Source of the DNA: Beaufortia kweichowensis
Taxonomy: Eukaryota > Chordata > Actinopteri > Cypriniformes > Gastromyzontidae
Length of the DNA: 64,000 nt
Direction: 5' to 3'
NCBI GenBank assembly: GCA_019155185.1
Contig: CM032809.1
Span: 7,336,621-7,400,620 of the forward strand
Shown: one piece after another, positions 30,927 to 43,754 of the stretch
How positions within the stretch are numbered: position 1 is the stretch's first letter
Layout: every line of letters starts with the position of its first letter
The notes under the pieces: generated by a model
Seen by the model: only the letters and a program-made list of their open reading frames with translations
Databases searched by the model: none
What the model was told of the DNA's origin: nothing
Position numbers and translations under genes: made by a program

Positions 30927-33500
30927 CAAACACACAAACGGAGGACTACTGTCGACATTCCGGACTGAATCAACACGCACATACACACTCTCTTTCATTC
31001 ACTAAGGTGGAGACCCAGATGCACATGTGGGGCTGTTTTATGTCTCGCTGGTGCATAATGCATCTGGAGCTCCTCCCCCTCTTCCACAATCCTCTCCGTT
31101 GACACACCACTCCCGTTGTAACCCCACCCCCTCGATCCATTTGACTTGACAACGTTAAACTTCCTACAACCATCTTAGGTCCTGCAACTTTATGAAACCT
31201 TTTTGCACCAAAATAAGATACTTAATGTGGTCATGCAAAGCGTTAAACCTGTTAGCGGCGAGATTGCAAAAACACAAGTAGTTCTGTGTAAATCGATGTA
31301 TTGATATTGATGGGGTAAAACCAAATTACAACTATTTTCTGAGCTACAGTAAGTGTGTTAATACCATTAAAGTGAACAACAGCAATTCTTTAGCACAAAT
31401 ATTTTCAGTAACAACTACAAAAAAATCTGTTTACTTTCTAGCTCTGATTAAAGCACAGGTCTTAATTCATACATGGTTACATTACGTGCCCCATATTTTA
31501 TTTGTGATATTTGTGATGAGAGATGTGATAAAAGTCTATAGCACCAGCTCAAGCACATTATTTTCTAACAAACGTCAAAGTGACTAAGAATTGGTAAGAT
31601 TGGTCACTATTATCACAAAGACTATATAACTATTTAGCTATAAATATAGTTGAATTGTGATCTGTGTGTTTAATATACAGAGCTTTTATTTGAAATAAGA
31701 AAGGGAATTTACAAACATCTTCATTATTTGGATAAATATACATCAATGTTCTCACTTCACAAGCTTCACTAGAACCCATGTTTGTGCAGTTTTCACATTT
31801 AACACCATTACACTTCCCAATGACAGGAAATTTCCCAAGAGATTTCCAGCGTTTTATGCAAAATGTTTTGTTCCCCATATATATCAGTGCTGTGTGAATT
31901 TGCAAGCAGAGATAGTTTAGTGCAAAGAAATGCTGTTGAGCAGGACGAGGCTATTCACTTATAAATTTCTTATACATAAAACTTCAATGCCCATCACACC
32001 ACCTCGTTTTTGTTGTAACGTTTATCTTTCCTGATGAGCGTGTGGAAGAGAGCAGTAATGTGAATTATATATATTTTTTCCTGACTGGAAAAGTGTTGTA
32101 CAGAACGTTTGTTCTCCTTCTGTTGAGCTCCCCCAATTTGGTTTAAATGGCATAAGAAATTACACACGTAAAGTGGACTGGAGTAAATAAAACATTGCAA
32201 TGAAAACAAAATATAAGAGACTGTAAAATATAAATAAAAAAATTACTTTTCAGAAAGAAGGCGTCTGGGTTTTTGACATTGCTGGGAATTTGAATAGCTT
32301 TTAACGTCAGAGAAGCATACGTATTTTTATGCTTCTGTGTTTAAACACCTTTCTCAAAGTCATCTGTTTATGTGCGTTCTTCGCGTGATGCGATGTTTGT
32401 ATGTCTGATATTGTGTATGACTGTGACACATTTGGTTCGGGCCAGTGGCTACAGGACCATTTGAGTCATCTGGTTGTGTGTGTTTGTATATATATGTGTG
32501 TGTGTGTGTATGTGCAAAGGGTACAAGCACTTCTGGCAGGTTCACTACCATGGAGCTCCCACAGCGACAAGACTGACCTCACCATCGCCTCAGAAAAAGA
32601 CAGGGAGTCATGCTGTGCCCCAAATACAAAGATTTTCTGTTTTTCATGTCACTGCAAATCGGTATGCTCATACTCCGTGTCCTAGAGTGTGTTGCTTTCA
32701 GATTGCAGTGTGATATTTGAGAACAGTGTTGTCTCCTCCAGAATGCCTCCTGAAACCATTTTGGCTTTCCACTGTGTGAAAAAACCCACTGTCAGGTCAC
32801 AAAGGCCTCAGCTACAAGAAACCGGTACAAAACTATCTTTAGACTCTTTCCCAAAGTTTTATGTTTTAATCCAGACAACAATAGTTGTGGAAGCCAATAT
32901 TTTTACTCGAGAGTAATAATAACAGACTGATTCAAATTCAATCACAATCAACTTTTTTTAATCATTCATAGGGAAGCGGGTTTTAGTAACATGCAGATGT
33001 AGCTTTTTCATTGTGTGTAGTTTTGCCAATTCATGGAAAACAGCAACGTAAGTGCAGTTATTTAAACAACATGCACGAAGAAAAAAGTGTAATTAAGAAA
33101 TTTTATTTTTATATATATATTTATGTAAGGTCTTAATGTCCAAGCAAAATTGATAATATTGTTCACATTGTATTTTTAGTAATCTTGACAAGTCACTCTT
33201 TTTTTATTAAATATTTAGCTTTTGACATCTTTTTTCACATTTTTGTCACATTTATTTAAGGATAAATACAATGATTAAACTATAGTTATCATATAGTTAA
33301 GCCGTGGTTAATTTTCGTTAGGGTCAAACTGCGCAAATACGTTATGCGTATCTGTGGTTGCCACGGCAACCAAGGGCACAACGAAAGAGCAAAACTACGT
33401 AGGCTATTTATGGTATAACTTGAAAATTGTGCTCTTGGATATTCATAAAGTAACCAGCTAAAGTATAAAAAAAAAGAAAATCCAAGTAATTTTATATCTT
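30927..33500. other. cnot3 3' UTR and intergenic DNA
   Basis: The cnot3 3' UTR runs to one of several signals (AATAAA at 32186-32191 among them). A TG-rich microsatellite lies at 32474-32515. No coding exon is recognised; the open frames here (for example 31630-31905 and 32401-32713) have no family motif. Confidence 0.45.
33357..33370. promoter_or_regulatory. RFX X-box
   Basis: GTTGCCACGGCAAC is one base from the ideal palindromic X-box GTTGCCATGGCAAC bound by RFX factors, which control ciliary and many neuronal genes. It lies about 0.8-1 kb upstream of the inferred first exon of shisa7. Binding is inferred from the motif only. Confidence 0.55.
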
Positions 33501-33539
33501 AAATATCTTAAGCACAAGCGTCATTTTATTTGGCATAAA

Positions 33540-36500
33540 AACCCAATAGGTCCACCAAGAGCAGAAAAGACGTTCTCGGCCAAAAGAGCGTGCCAGCGAT
33601 TGGCAGATCATTTCCAGCAAATGAAACCACGTGCGAGCGTCTGCTCGCTCCAATCAATTGATGTAAACTGAGCGAAGCGGACCTTTGTGGGAGCAATTGG
33701 TTTTCCTTGCGTTTCAGTGGAGCGGAGGTAGATCTCTATTAGTGATGTGTGGAGCCCATTGAATTTGTATTGAAAGCGGAATAATAGAGCTGATACGGTG
33801 ATTTAAATAGCAAGGGGATCGGATATTACCGGGCGCGTCTAATTAATCTGCCGTTTTATGCTTATTTGGCAACACGCGGATTAGACTGTGAATAGTCAAT
33901 AGCGTTTTACTGAAGAAAAAATACATTTTTACCTGAAGTAATATGCGTTTTTGTCTTATTGGACTGTAAGTTGCGCATGGTTGATATTTTTTGTCAGTAT
34001 TTTGGAATTACACCGAGACGTCCACTTTCACCTTTATATGACTAAATGATGACTCTATTTTAAAAGTGTTCATTTTTGCACGGCAACGCGTTTGTTTTTT
34101 TAAACGAGATACTCTCCCATCGCCAATGCCACCAAACTGCGTCTTTTTCTACGAACCGACAGCTGTAAGACCCCATCTCTGTGAATATTGCATCGCCTTC
34201 TAGCGTGCTGCATCATCTCATTTGATTTGATATAAGCCGAGAGAGGGGCAACGATAACTTTGATCGGTTATGGCTTATTTTCAATCTCTGCTTCAAGACC
34301 ATTGTTTTCCACAGATGTGAAACGGACAGCTGTTGACACACACGCAGGTAAGACGTGCCTTCATTTTGTTCCTGTCCGATGCTGATGCTGCAACGTGCGC
34401 GAGGATCGCATACACATAGGTCGCGCGCTCGATTACAGCTCGTCTTATGCGGCGTTTTTGTACATTATGGTTTAAGAGGACTTTCAGTTGACTTAAAATA
34501 GATGACGTGCATGACGAATACAAGATTTAGATGAATAAATATCTATGGAGAGTGCACAGCGTGTATCCTCCGCCACTGGAATGTTAATTTCCTCCTAGAG
34601 ATCTGCCATGATGCTGCTTTGCGTGTATAGCTGCATATAGTCTGTATGTGTGCGTGTGTATCTCGTTTATAACTATGGCGCATCGTCAACACCATCATTA
34701 AAATGTTGCATTTAAATGGAAATCATTAAACGAATGACCCCATGTTGGAAGTATAAATGAACTAATGCATGTCAGCTTCCGTTTCTTTTGTTCTTCATCA
34801 TGCGTAACTGACGACCAAGCCGTATGTTTGCACTACGTAGACTTGTTGCTGACTAACAGACTAAAATCCTGATATGATCTTACACTCGCTTTCGTTTCCT
34901 CTAAGGCCTGCTGTTTCTCAGTATCTCGTTCCTGCCCTTCATCCCTCCAAGCCCTATCCCCCTGTTGTGGTGTGCGCTTGGTCGTAAATTGGTGATGGGA
35001 TGCACATTGGCCTTGCATCTGTCACTTGCACCTGTTTGTGTTGTGTAAGTTATGGAAACATGCGTGGTGATGAAGGGGATGGAAACAGTAGGTAAATAAC
35101 GAATAATGTGTATTGTTAGTGGATATTTACACAAAAGGAAATGAAGCATGCAAACTAAGCTAGGTGATCTATCTGCTCAACTCCATCTCACTGCAGCAAA
35201 GCTATTCTAAGAGAACACGTTCGACCCACGCACTGACAACAGATTGAGAAAAATCAAGAGTGCATAAAAAGTAGAAAAGAAGAGAGCTAAATGACACGCT
35301 CTGGCTATTAACAAGACCTCAAGACACATCAAGTGTGAGAGAGTTAGTGTGCATGTGTATCACAGGAGCATCTGCAGATGCTGTAGTGCACGTCCGCAAG
35401 CTCGTGCTTCTCGGACCTTGTCTCTCCGCTTCACATCATTACCCACACAAGGCGTTGCCGATGGCAACCCCGGAAGATGTGACTTGGAAAGGATAGACAT
35501 ACACACTGTAAATCTAAAGGGCATAGGATGCAGCCAGGGGGGCATTTAAAGGTGCGTAGCCTTGTTTTATCTTAATCCCTCTCCCGCAAGGGTCCTCGGC
35601 CCCAAAGTCCCATCCTCCCCCATTTCAGCATCCTTCCTCTCCTCTCAACAGGGTCTCTTTCTGCCCTGCCAACCCCCCACTCTCCACACATCTGTGACAG
35701 TGTCACCCCCCGCTTCCTCTCTGCCTGCGTCCTTACCTCAAAAGCTCCATCTCTTTGAACGCATTGAGACTTCAATGAAAGCCTTTTCAAACCAGTGGTG
35801 TTTATACTGGTATTTGCTGTAGAGAAAATTGCTGTATTGCATCAGCGGTATGAACATGTGCGCCTAGAGTAAGGCTTGTGTGATGGCAAGAAATACAGTG
35901 TGTGTTAGTCACTGTCGTGGCTTTAACGTGTGAGTCAGTGCGAGTGCGAAAGCCGAGGTCGAGCTGCTATATGCACAAAATATGGTGCGCATATTGCATA
36001 TGATTTGCACCTTGGTGAGAAACAGTTCTCATTTTCAGCTTACTGTTGTTTTCATTATTAGGGATGGGTGAAACTTAAAAATGCAAATGCACAGTTTTAG
36101 CATTATTGACTGGTTTATTGATTGCAGTCATTATGTGATCTATGCCATCTAAACATCTAAATGTGATCTATGGCAATGTCGTGATAATATTACCCAGGAG
36201 GGTAATCTTATATCACAGTATGAACCTTTTTTTAAATGATTGTACTCACAAATATTTAGAAGTTGGGGTTGTATCTTTTTTGAATACTTACATTACCATT
36301 CATTTGATTCTTATACTGAAACACTGAATGTATATATTCAGCCTATATGTCAAATTACTGTAGCTATTATAAATTATGTTGATGACATCATCAGCGATAT
36401 ATGTATTGCATCAATTAATGTGCCTTTATGATTGATTTATGTTCTATAGAGCATTGGGACAAAATTCAGGAGATTGATTCTTAACTTCCTTTTGTCTTAC

Positions 36501-38916
36501 AGTGAAACTTCGAAACAAAGGAAAACAGAAGCCAAGACGAAGAGCCCTCAGCCTGAATGAAACAGATTGCAGTCCCAGCCGGGATCTGTAGTCATCTTGT
36601 CAAAAGTAGATGAACTGTCATTGTTTTTGCGAGCCAGGGGCTTTGTGAACAGATGTTGATTTGCACAGATTGAAGATTTTGTCTTCGTCTTTTTGCTACC
36701 AAAACCAGTGCCAAAAACTAACTGTGCCAACCAGAAGCAAAACATTATTTCACATGCATCTGTTTAAGCCTAGACAACCTTTTAACCATAATCTACACCA
36801 CCGTTAGTTCCCATTATTTTCAGTATAGCTTGGTAAAAACTTTCCATTTTGTTTCTGTTAAAAACAAAGAGCAGCTTTTGCATCTCACAATAGGGAGAAT
36901 TGTAAGTTATTGGTTAAACATGCTTTATGTAAGAGTAGATGTTTGTAATGCATTAGCCTGAGAGAGTTTGCCTCCTGATCGATTGATCAATGGATGGACG
37001 GGCTTACCGATGGCTGGCACAAGCCTCATTAAACTTTCCAAAGTGAGCTGCTGCTAATTCTTTTGATTAGTTGTCACATTCCTCTTTTCCATTAAATCGC
37101 TTTAGTCATCCATCTTGAAAATCCTTTCTTTTGCTCCTCCCTCCTTTTCCTCCTCCCTGTATAGACTCTGCACATTTAGAGCATGCAGCAAAACCCTTAC
37201 GAGAAATCTTTAAGGGTTAAATACTGAAGCCATACTTTTCATCAAGCCATAGAAACGCCAAGATCCCTGTCATCATTGAGACGCTTCGGCTCCGTCACTT
37301 TAGAAGAGCAGGTGCATGGAAATATTCAGGAATAGACTGTGTTTAGACTGTGGTACGGGTTTGACGTTGTGCCATATTTTGCCATATTCACCAGCGAGCC
37401 ATTGACACGTTTACTGTGTTGCCATTGGGACAAAATTGAAATTTGTTCCACGACGAAAAGATACTCTTTAGACTTAGAATAGGCCTGTTAGTTAAGAGAG
37501 ACATTATTGTGTTTGCTTGTCAGTCTCCAAGAGTTCCACATTGACGGATGAATCCCGATTTGTTCATGCCTGTTCAGTGGGCTCAACCATGCTGTCCTGC
37601 CAGAACCGGGCCCAAGCCCCCCTTTGTTTTATTCTGTTGGGTTGAGCTAAATCCAGAGCAGAGACATTCTCGCAAGAGGGTCCAACATACATAGACCCTC
37701 CATCCCCTTTACCTTGACTCAGACCATCGTTTCCTCTCTATTCCCGAACGCTACTTCCTTTCTGGTCAGACGTTTGTCGTCATACCAGGAACCAACACAC
37801 CTGCTGCTTGTTACACTTCGTGAGTGCCCTAACCGACTACACTCTTCCAAAGCCTTCGTAATGAGCCTTTGTCCCGTGGTGCCGCCTTTAGAAAAAATAT
37901 CAGTTCTTCCCCGTTACGAAGTTTGAGATTTGGTGTGTGAACTTGTTCTTTCATTGCTTCGCCCTAACTTGATCTTTAGCCTCAATGACTTCCTTCTAAA
38001 ACTTAACGAAATAAAGTACTTGCAATTGTTCCGTGTGAACTTCTCCAGAACTGACACTGTTAGCCTGATTATTCGGACTGCACAACAGAACCTCAATGAC
38101 CTTGGAGCATAAAAGGTGTTCTTGTTAGTTTTGCAGTCATTCATATTGACGTCAAAGCCTGTTTACAAGACAACATCAGCTCCTGGAGCTGACGATTATA
38201 ATTGTTTACAAGTCACGAGGCTAATAAATAGTAGAAACTGTTTGTTTCCATTAATTAATATACAGTTTCTTTCTATAGACTTGTTTAGTGAGTCGTTGTG
38301 TAAGACAACTGAAGTGCCAACCAGACTAGAGAACATTTGTGTAGACTTTGAAGTAGACTTCGATATATAGTTTACACTCGAGCAGAAATGTTTACACTCA
38401 GATTGAGTCTTGAATGAATTAGTGCCATAGATCAGTTCATTTTGTTTACAGGCCAAAACATTTGAACATTTTTTTTGCATTCAAATAATTTCCATATATT
38501 GAAATCTGTTGTTAATAGAATTGATATATTAATCATTATACGAACTTGAACAGTAGTTTTTCAACATTCCAACTTCACATATATAACAACTATAACAAGC
38601 ATAAAATGTATATAGCATATATAGGTTTACCTCATTGTTGTTGCTAATTTTTACAGAAATGTTTACGCCCTAACTGAAAGCCTCATTCTTTTTCTTTACC
38701 CTTGACTCCCTCTGTGCATTTTGCATATACAATTATTTGCATACTAGTGTATGCACACGTGAAAGAGAGATTATCTATATATTGCCAACACTGACTTGCA
38801 ATTTTTGATAGACATTGATTTAATACGTCAGCTTTTTGTAGGCCTAAGAAGTCTTTTGTACGAAGGCTTCACATTTTTCCATCTTTGATATTATAAAGGA
38901 CACCCCCTACATCAAG
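33540..38916 (+). promoter_or_regulatory. shisa7: shisa7 upstream region, 5' UTR exons and first intron
   Basis: A CpG-containing region at about 33540-34340 looks like a promoter. It is followed by a donor at CACGCAG|GTAAGAC (about 34347). A good acceptor, TTTTGTCTTACAG ending at about 36502, could open a long 5' UTR exon continuous with the ATG at 38917, or further introns may exist. The open frames in this stretch (35349-35822, 37714-37926 and others) show no conserved motif and I treat them as non-coding. Confidence 0.4.
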
Positions 38917-41900
38917 ATGCCACCTGCCGTCCTCTTGTTTTTCCTCCTCTTTGGCCATGTGTTCTCCACAGTGACTATTACCTCAGAACGCTCTTCAGCA
39001 AACGGGGGGCCGGTGCTGGTTCTGCTGCGTGGACGCGGCCGCAAGGTCTCTCCTCCTCAGCCCGATGCACGGGGCAAGGAAGCCGCTGCCATGGCAGCAG
39101 AACCAGAGGCTGCCGAGATTCCTCCGAAGCCCCTCCCGCAGATTATGCTACCCCGCAACGTGACGGCCGATGCCCTAAAACCTCCTCTGGGCGCCGCCCA
39201 GGTGGCACCTCCTCCTCGCCGATTGGTGGACGTAGATGTATGTCAGGGTTACTACGATGTGATGGGACAGTATGACAACACTTTCAACTGCACCAAGGGC
39301 ACCTACATCTACTGCTGTGGCACCTGCCATTACCGCTTCTGCTGTGAGCACCAGCGCAGTCGTCTGAACCAAGAGTCATGCTCCAACTACCGCTCGCCTG
39401 ACTGGGCCGTCACGGCGACACCCATCACCCAGCCCCCGGTACGACACGACCCAGATTTCGACCCGCTGCAGCAACAGAGCAACAACACGGCTTACGTCAT
39501 CGGGGGAGTCATCTCGTTTACCATAGTCGTGGCCATTGGGGTTAAAGTGGCCTTCCACAAATTGTCTCGAAGACCGAGAAACAGAGACATCAACATGCCT
39601 AGGTGAGTAGAAAGGTCCATTATGACCACCAGGTTTTTTTGTGATCACCAGCAATTGTGATGTTTCACTTTATAATGCTTTTCTGTTTGATTCTTTAGAG
39701 CGCTGGTGGACATTCTACGTCACCAGTCCAGTCCCGTCCAACAAGGAGAGAGAAACAACACCACCATTCTCACAACTGCCACGTCCAGCGAAGGCATGCT
39801 GGGCTGGCCGTCTAAAAACTTCTACACTCCCATCCTTCAGAGCAAAGATAACCGAAGTGAGTATATCCATAAACAAGAGTTAGTTACACAGCTAATAAAA
39901 GCAAAATAATAGGCAAAGTGTGTGTGATAGTAAGAAAAAATGAATGGAGTATAAAGTTGTGGATGTAGAACATTGCAGCAGAAATGGAACAACAAGTTGC
40001 AGAGCAGATGTAGACATTAAGGAGCTTGCCAATGTAGAATCAACAGCACATAAAGACCGGAGGCAGGAATTAGTCGACAAATTGACAAGCCCGAGTGCAT
40101 GAGGTAATGTAGAACAGACGATTCGTCAGAAATGAGTCAGTGTAATTCTGCTTCAGAGGCAAAAACACATCATCTGACCAGACCGGAACACACAACTGAT
40201 AAATGTAAACCTAAATGCCTAAATATACCACCTTTATATCTGAAGCTCATTTGTCAGAAAACTATACATGATTTTCATACAGTTTTAATATGTTCCATAA
40301 TAAACAACTCTGGCTCTCTAAAACCAGTCCTTTATGTTTGTTACCTCATTCATCAAAACTTTAGATGTTTGTCAGTTTTTGAAAGAGCCTTTTCATTTTT
40401 CAGTGTAAGGTCAAAGTGCTAGTCATATACAATTTTATTTAAATACATTTTATTTAAATTCATAAATGCTTCCACTTCTCAACTATTTACTTAAAATGTA
40501 AATGTGTTCCATACTTTATATTCAACTTGTGTTCAAGCAACATACTCTTGTGTTTTTATTTTTTTGCTTTGTTGATTTTAAGCACAATTTGCTGGCTTGC
40601 TAAAATGTACGTTGCTCAGGATAAAAGTATTTGCAAAATGCATAAATCTAAAAGATTTAATGTACAGTTCAGGAAGGCTTAAATCCTTCTGGTGGGCTTT
40701 GCCAGATTTGAGTATCCCTGATCTTAATGCACATCAGCTTAGCGTGTGTTTTATGAACTGGGAGTCGGTTTACTCTGCTCTCTTACAGCTGGAAAACACA
40801 ATTATGTCCAGACTGGGTCCAGTCCCAAACACACGGCTACTATCGGTAAGCCAATGAGCTCAGGCCGAGTGTGCAAATGTATTGCTTGAAACAGCAGACC
40901 TGTGTGTGAGCTCCGGTGAAAGGAGACAGTCGCTGTGTGTTTCAGATCTGTGTGTGTTCGTCTGCCACTGCCTGTGCTTTAGCTTGGTGTCACTGGATCG
41001 AGTTTGTTTGCTCATTTCCTCCCACTGTTGCTGCTACCCTGATCTGTGTTCTCGCTGTTTGTCCTTCACCCAGAGTTGTTTGCAATGGTCACCAGCTTCA
41101 GTGTTGGCATGCATATTTAGCGAATGCCAAAATCATGAAGAAAAATGCTTTTTCTTCATGTTTATGTATAATGTACAATGTTATGTTTATTTATACGAAT
41201 AGCACATGTATTAAAAAATAAAATAAACCATTTGCTGCTGAGAAATGAATGTGTTTTAGGATGTGTTAGGATGTATGATCATTTACAGTACTGTGCAAAA
41301 ATCATGAGCATGTTAGTATTTTCACTCCCTAAAAATGTTTTATCCAGTTTTTTGCATTTCCAAGCATTCCCTTTGCCATTATTTGTAATAATCCATTGAA
41401 ATGTTTGTATGCACAAGTACTGTATCATTACAGGTAGGTTTCTTGGAGCTGTCTTCTGTATTTAGTCTGACTAGTCTGATTTAGTGAGACCAGATCTCCA
41501 TGGCAGACTCTTCATGCATACAAAAATGTCGCTGGATAATTACAAGTAATGGCAAATAAAATGTTTGAAAATATAAACTAATATTTCCTATTCACACATT
41601 ACAGCAAAAGATCTAAATAACTGGCTTAAAACCATTTTTCTGGGGTTAAAACATACCAAGAGTTGCACAGTGCTGTGTATAGCTTGTAATTTGAGAATGT
41701 TACATTTATGTGATGTCATTTGTACAATTAACTCTTAATTCAGCATAAATATTACATTCTTTAACATAATCTTAATGCCTATACAGTGTGTCATGATGTA
41801 TTGGGGTTGGTGGTTAAAGAACTGGCCTGCTAACCCAAAGGCACTTAGTTCAAATCTCGGACGGGATGATCTATAACCTGGATACTTCCTGCGTTCCCCT

Positions 41901-43754
41901 GTGATCACTGAGCTCTTGCCTACATTTAATCTGCGGTACTTAACCCGATGTTGCTCCAGGAGGATGTCCCTGTGGTGTACTGCAAATTGCTTGAAATAAA
42001 AAGTCTGCTGATTAATAGTTTTCTAAATTAATGAGGATATTATTAGTACGCCCAGGGATAGATTGACTATAGTAAGATGATATAATAGTGACAAAAAATC
42101 ATGGTAATTTAGGACACAGATCTGAGTTGTTATTTCTCTTTCTCTCTTTTAGAGCGAGTTCCGCGCATGAATAACACCCAGCTGGCCTCCACGGGAACGC
42201 TGATCTCCAGCAAGCACAATAGTTCTGGCTTTCATCCCTCCCTCTCTCACTCCTTCCACAACCTCGCTCAGCTACCTCCATCATACGAGACTGTCATGAA
42301 ACCAGAGCTCAATCGCTACAGCTCCCTCAAGAGATTAGGTGAGCGTTTGGCTATAAAACAGAGAGCAGGATGTAATTTCAGAGGATTGTAATTTCTCTGT
42401 GAGTGTTACATGGGGTGGCTTGCTACTGGGTAAATGTTGAGTATCCCATTGTACATGTAACATTTCATTAGCTCTGAACTGAACAGATTTTAGATCGTAT
42501 TCAGTTACCGTTTGCGTTGGGGGAAAGTCTAAAATTATAGACCTTAGGACTACACTACCAGTCAAAACTGACAAAAATGTTCTTAAAAATCTTTTATTTT
42601 GAAGGTGTATATTTTAATGTTTAAAATTACTTTTGTAGACAAAATATAATTTCTTTAAATAAAAACTAAAATCTTATTAAAATTTTTTTTAATGGATGAG
42701 GAATAAAAAGCAGCCGATAAAAGTCCAGCATAGATTTCTTCAGTGTTGTTTAAAAAGCTTCCCAGGTTGAGACCTCAAGAAGCTGGATGATAAAATGTCA
42801 AGAGTATGATTTTACAAATGACAAAGGGACAGACATGGTTTTGATGAGTTTACTACTATTCTAAAATGTGAAAACTAAATAACAGTGAGTAATTGTTTCA
42901 AAACTGGTAGTGTACATCATTAAGTGTGCTTTTAAAATCAAAGGATATACTAATCTTACATTTTCTTAAATACAGAAAGAAACCTGGATGAATATTCTGG
43001 CTATTACACCTCCAAGCGAAGGCCAAACAATGCTCCGCCCAGCTTCCATTCCTCCCAACATCACCTGCAGTGGGGTGGTGACCTTACGCTGGGTGCCAGA
43101 GGTACACTACCACTAAACGCATCCCGCACCCGAATCCATGTGCCAAGTGCTAGTTCCACCCCCAACCCCTACCCTCTACCCCAGTCGCAGTACAACCCCA
43201 CGTTCGACTCCATGAACAGGCCTCCACGCCGGGTGATGTCTCAAGACCAGCTTCTAGCGCTGGGGGAGGGTAACACTCTCTCACGCCTCTCCAAAAACCA
43301 GCAGCATCAGTACTACAAACCCATGACCACCAGCAAGAGCGCCAACTCGCAGACTTTACGCAAGTCTCACGAACGCCTCCTGGTGTCGCCGGACCGTCTA
43401 GAGGAGAGAATGATGGCTGGTGGGATGATGCCCTCCATGCCCCGTCTTACCCACCACCAGAAAACGCAGTCCCAGCAAAACGTATGCGTGACACCGTCGC
43501 TCGACCGCCATCACATGATCAAAATGAATTCGCACCCTACCTCCGGCCGAGAGCAAGACCCGTCGGTTTTGTCGTCCGGTCAGGGGGGCCACTGTTCCGG
43601 AGGAGGACCCGGAGGGATGGGCCACAGCGCGCGCCGGATGGCCTTCGCAACGAAACGCCAGAACACCATCGAACAGCTGCACTTCCTCCCTGGAGGAGGT
43701 GGGGGAGGCAGTAAGGCACTGAGAACAGGGAGCAAGAACGAAGTAACTGTGTGA
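38917..43754 (+). CDS. shisa7: Shisa family member 7 (receptor auxiliary membrane protein)
   Basis: SHISA7 is a single-pass synaptic protein that modulates GABA-A and AMPA receptors. Exons: 38917-39602, 39699-39856, 40789-40845 (57-nt cassette), 42153-42338, 42976-43754, giving 621 residues with the cassette. A signal peptide (MPPAVLLFFLLFGHVFS) is followed by a Pro-rich ectodomain with NVT and NNT glycosylation sites. The cysteine-rich Shisa domain starts near residue 109 (CQGYYDVMGQYDNTFNC, YIYCCGTCHYRFCCEHQ). One membrane helix lies at about 192-214 (AYVIGGVISFTIVVAIGVK). Cytoplasmic family blocks follow: ALVDILRHQ, HSFHNLAQLPPSYE, ELNRYSSLKRL, PRRVMSQDQLL, RQNTIEQLHFLPG. The C-terminal PDZ ligand is SKNEVTV. 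These are SHISA7-type rather than SHISA6 or SHISA9. The last exon is Gly/Pro-rich and GC-rich compared with its surroundings. Confidence 0.94.
40612..40650 (+). repeat. Degenerate L2-type tail
   Basis: AGGATAAAAGTATTTGCAAA then ATGCATAAATC resembles the teleost L2/SINE 3' tail. It is in the shisa7 intron just before the cassette exon. Confidence 0.45.
41803..42018 (+). mobile_element. tRNA-derived SINE in a shisa7 intron
   Basis: A tRNA-like head (GTTGGTGGTTAAAGAACTGG, then AACCCAAAGGCACTTAGTTC and AAATCTCGGACGGGATG) is followed by the body sequence TTAACCCGATGTTGCTCCAG GAGGATGTCCCTGT and a worn tail (TTGCTTGAAATAAAAAGTCT). The arrangement head-body-tail is that of a teleost tRNA-SINE with an L2-type tail; it is old and inactive. 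Confidence 0.65.
42551..42914. mobile_element. TIR element (Tc1/mariner-type MITE) in a shisa7 intron
   Basis: The left end is TACACTACCAGTCAAAACTG and the right end, read in reverse, is TACACTACCAGTTTTGAAAC. They are perfect inverted repeats for 12 bp, and each begins with TA, as Tc1/mariner elements do at their target. No transposase is present. A related but separate element is at 57261-57491. Confidence 0.65.

Noticed and set aside
35349..35822. Overlapping open frames before shisa7 that might be a small gene
   Set aside because: No splice structure, no conserved motif and pyrimidine-rich composition; better explained as 5' UTR intron.
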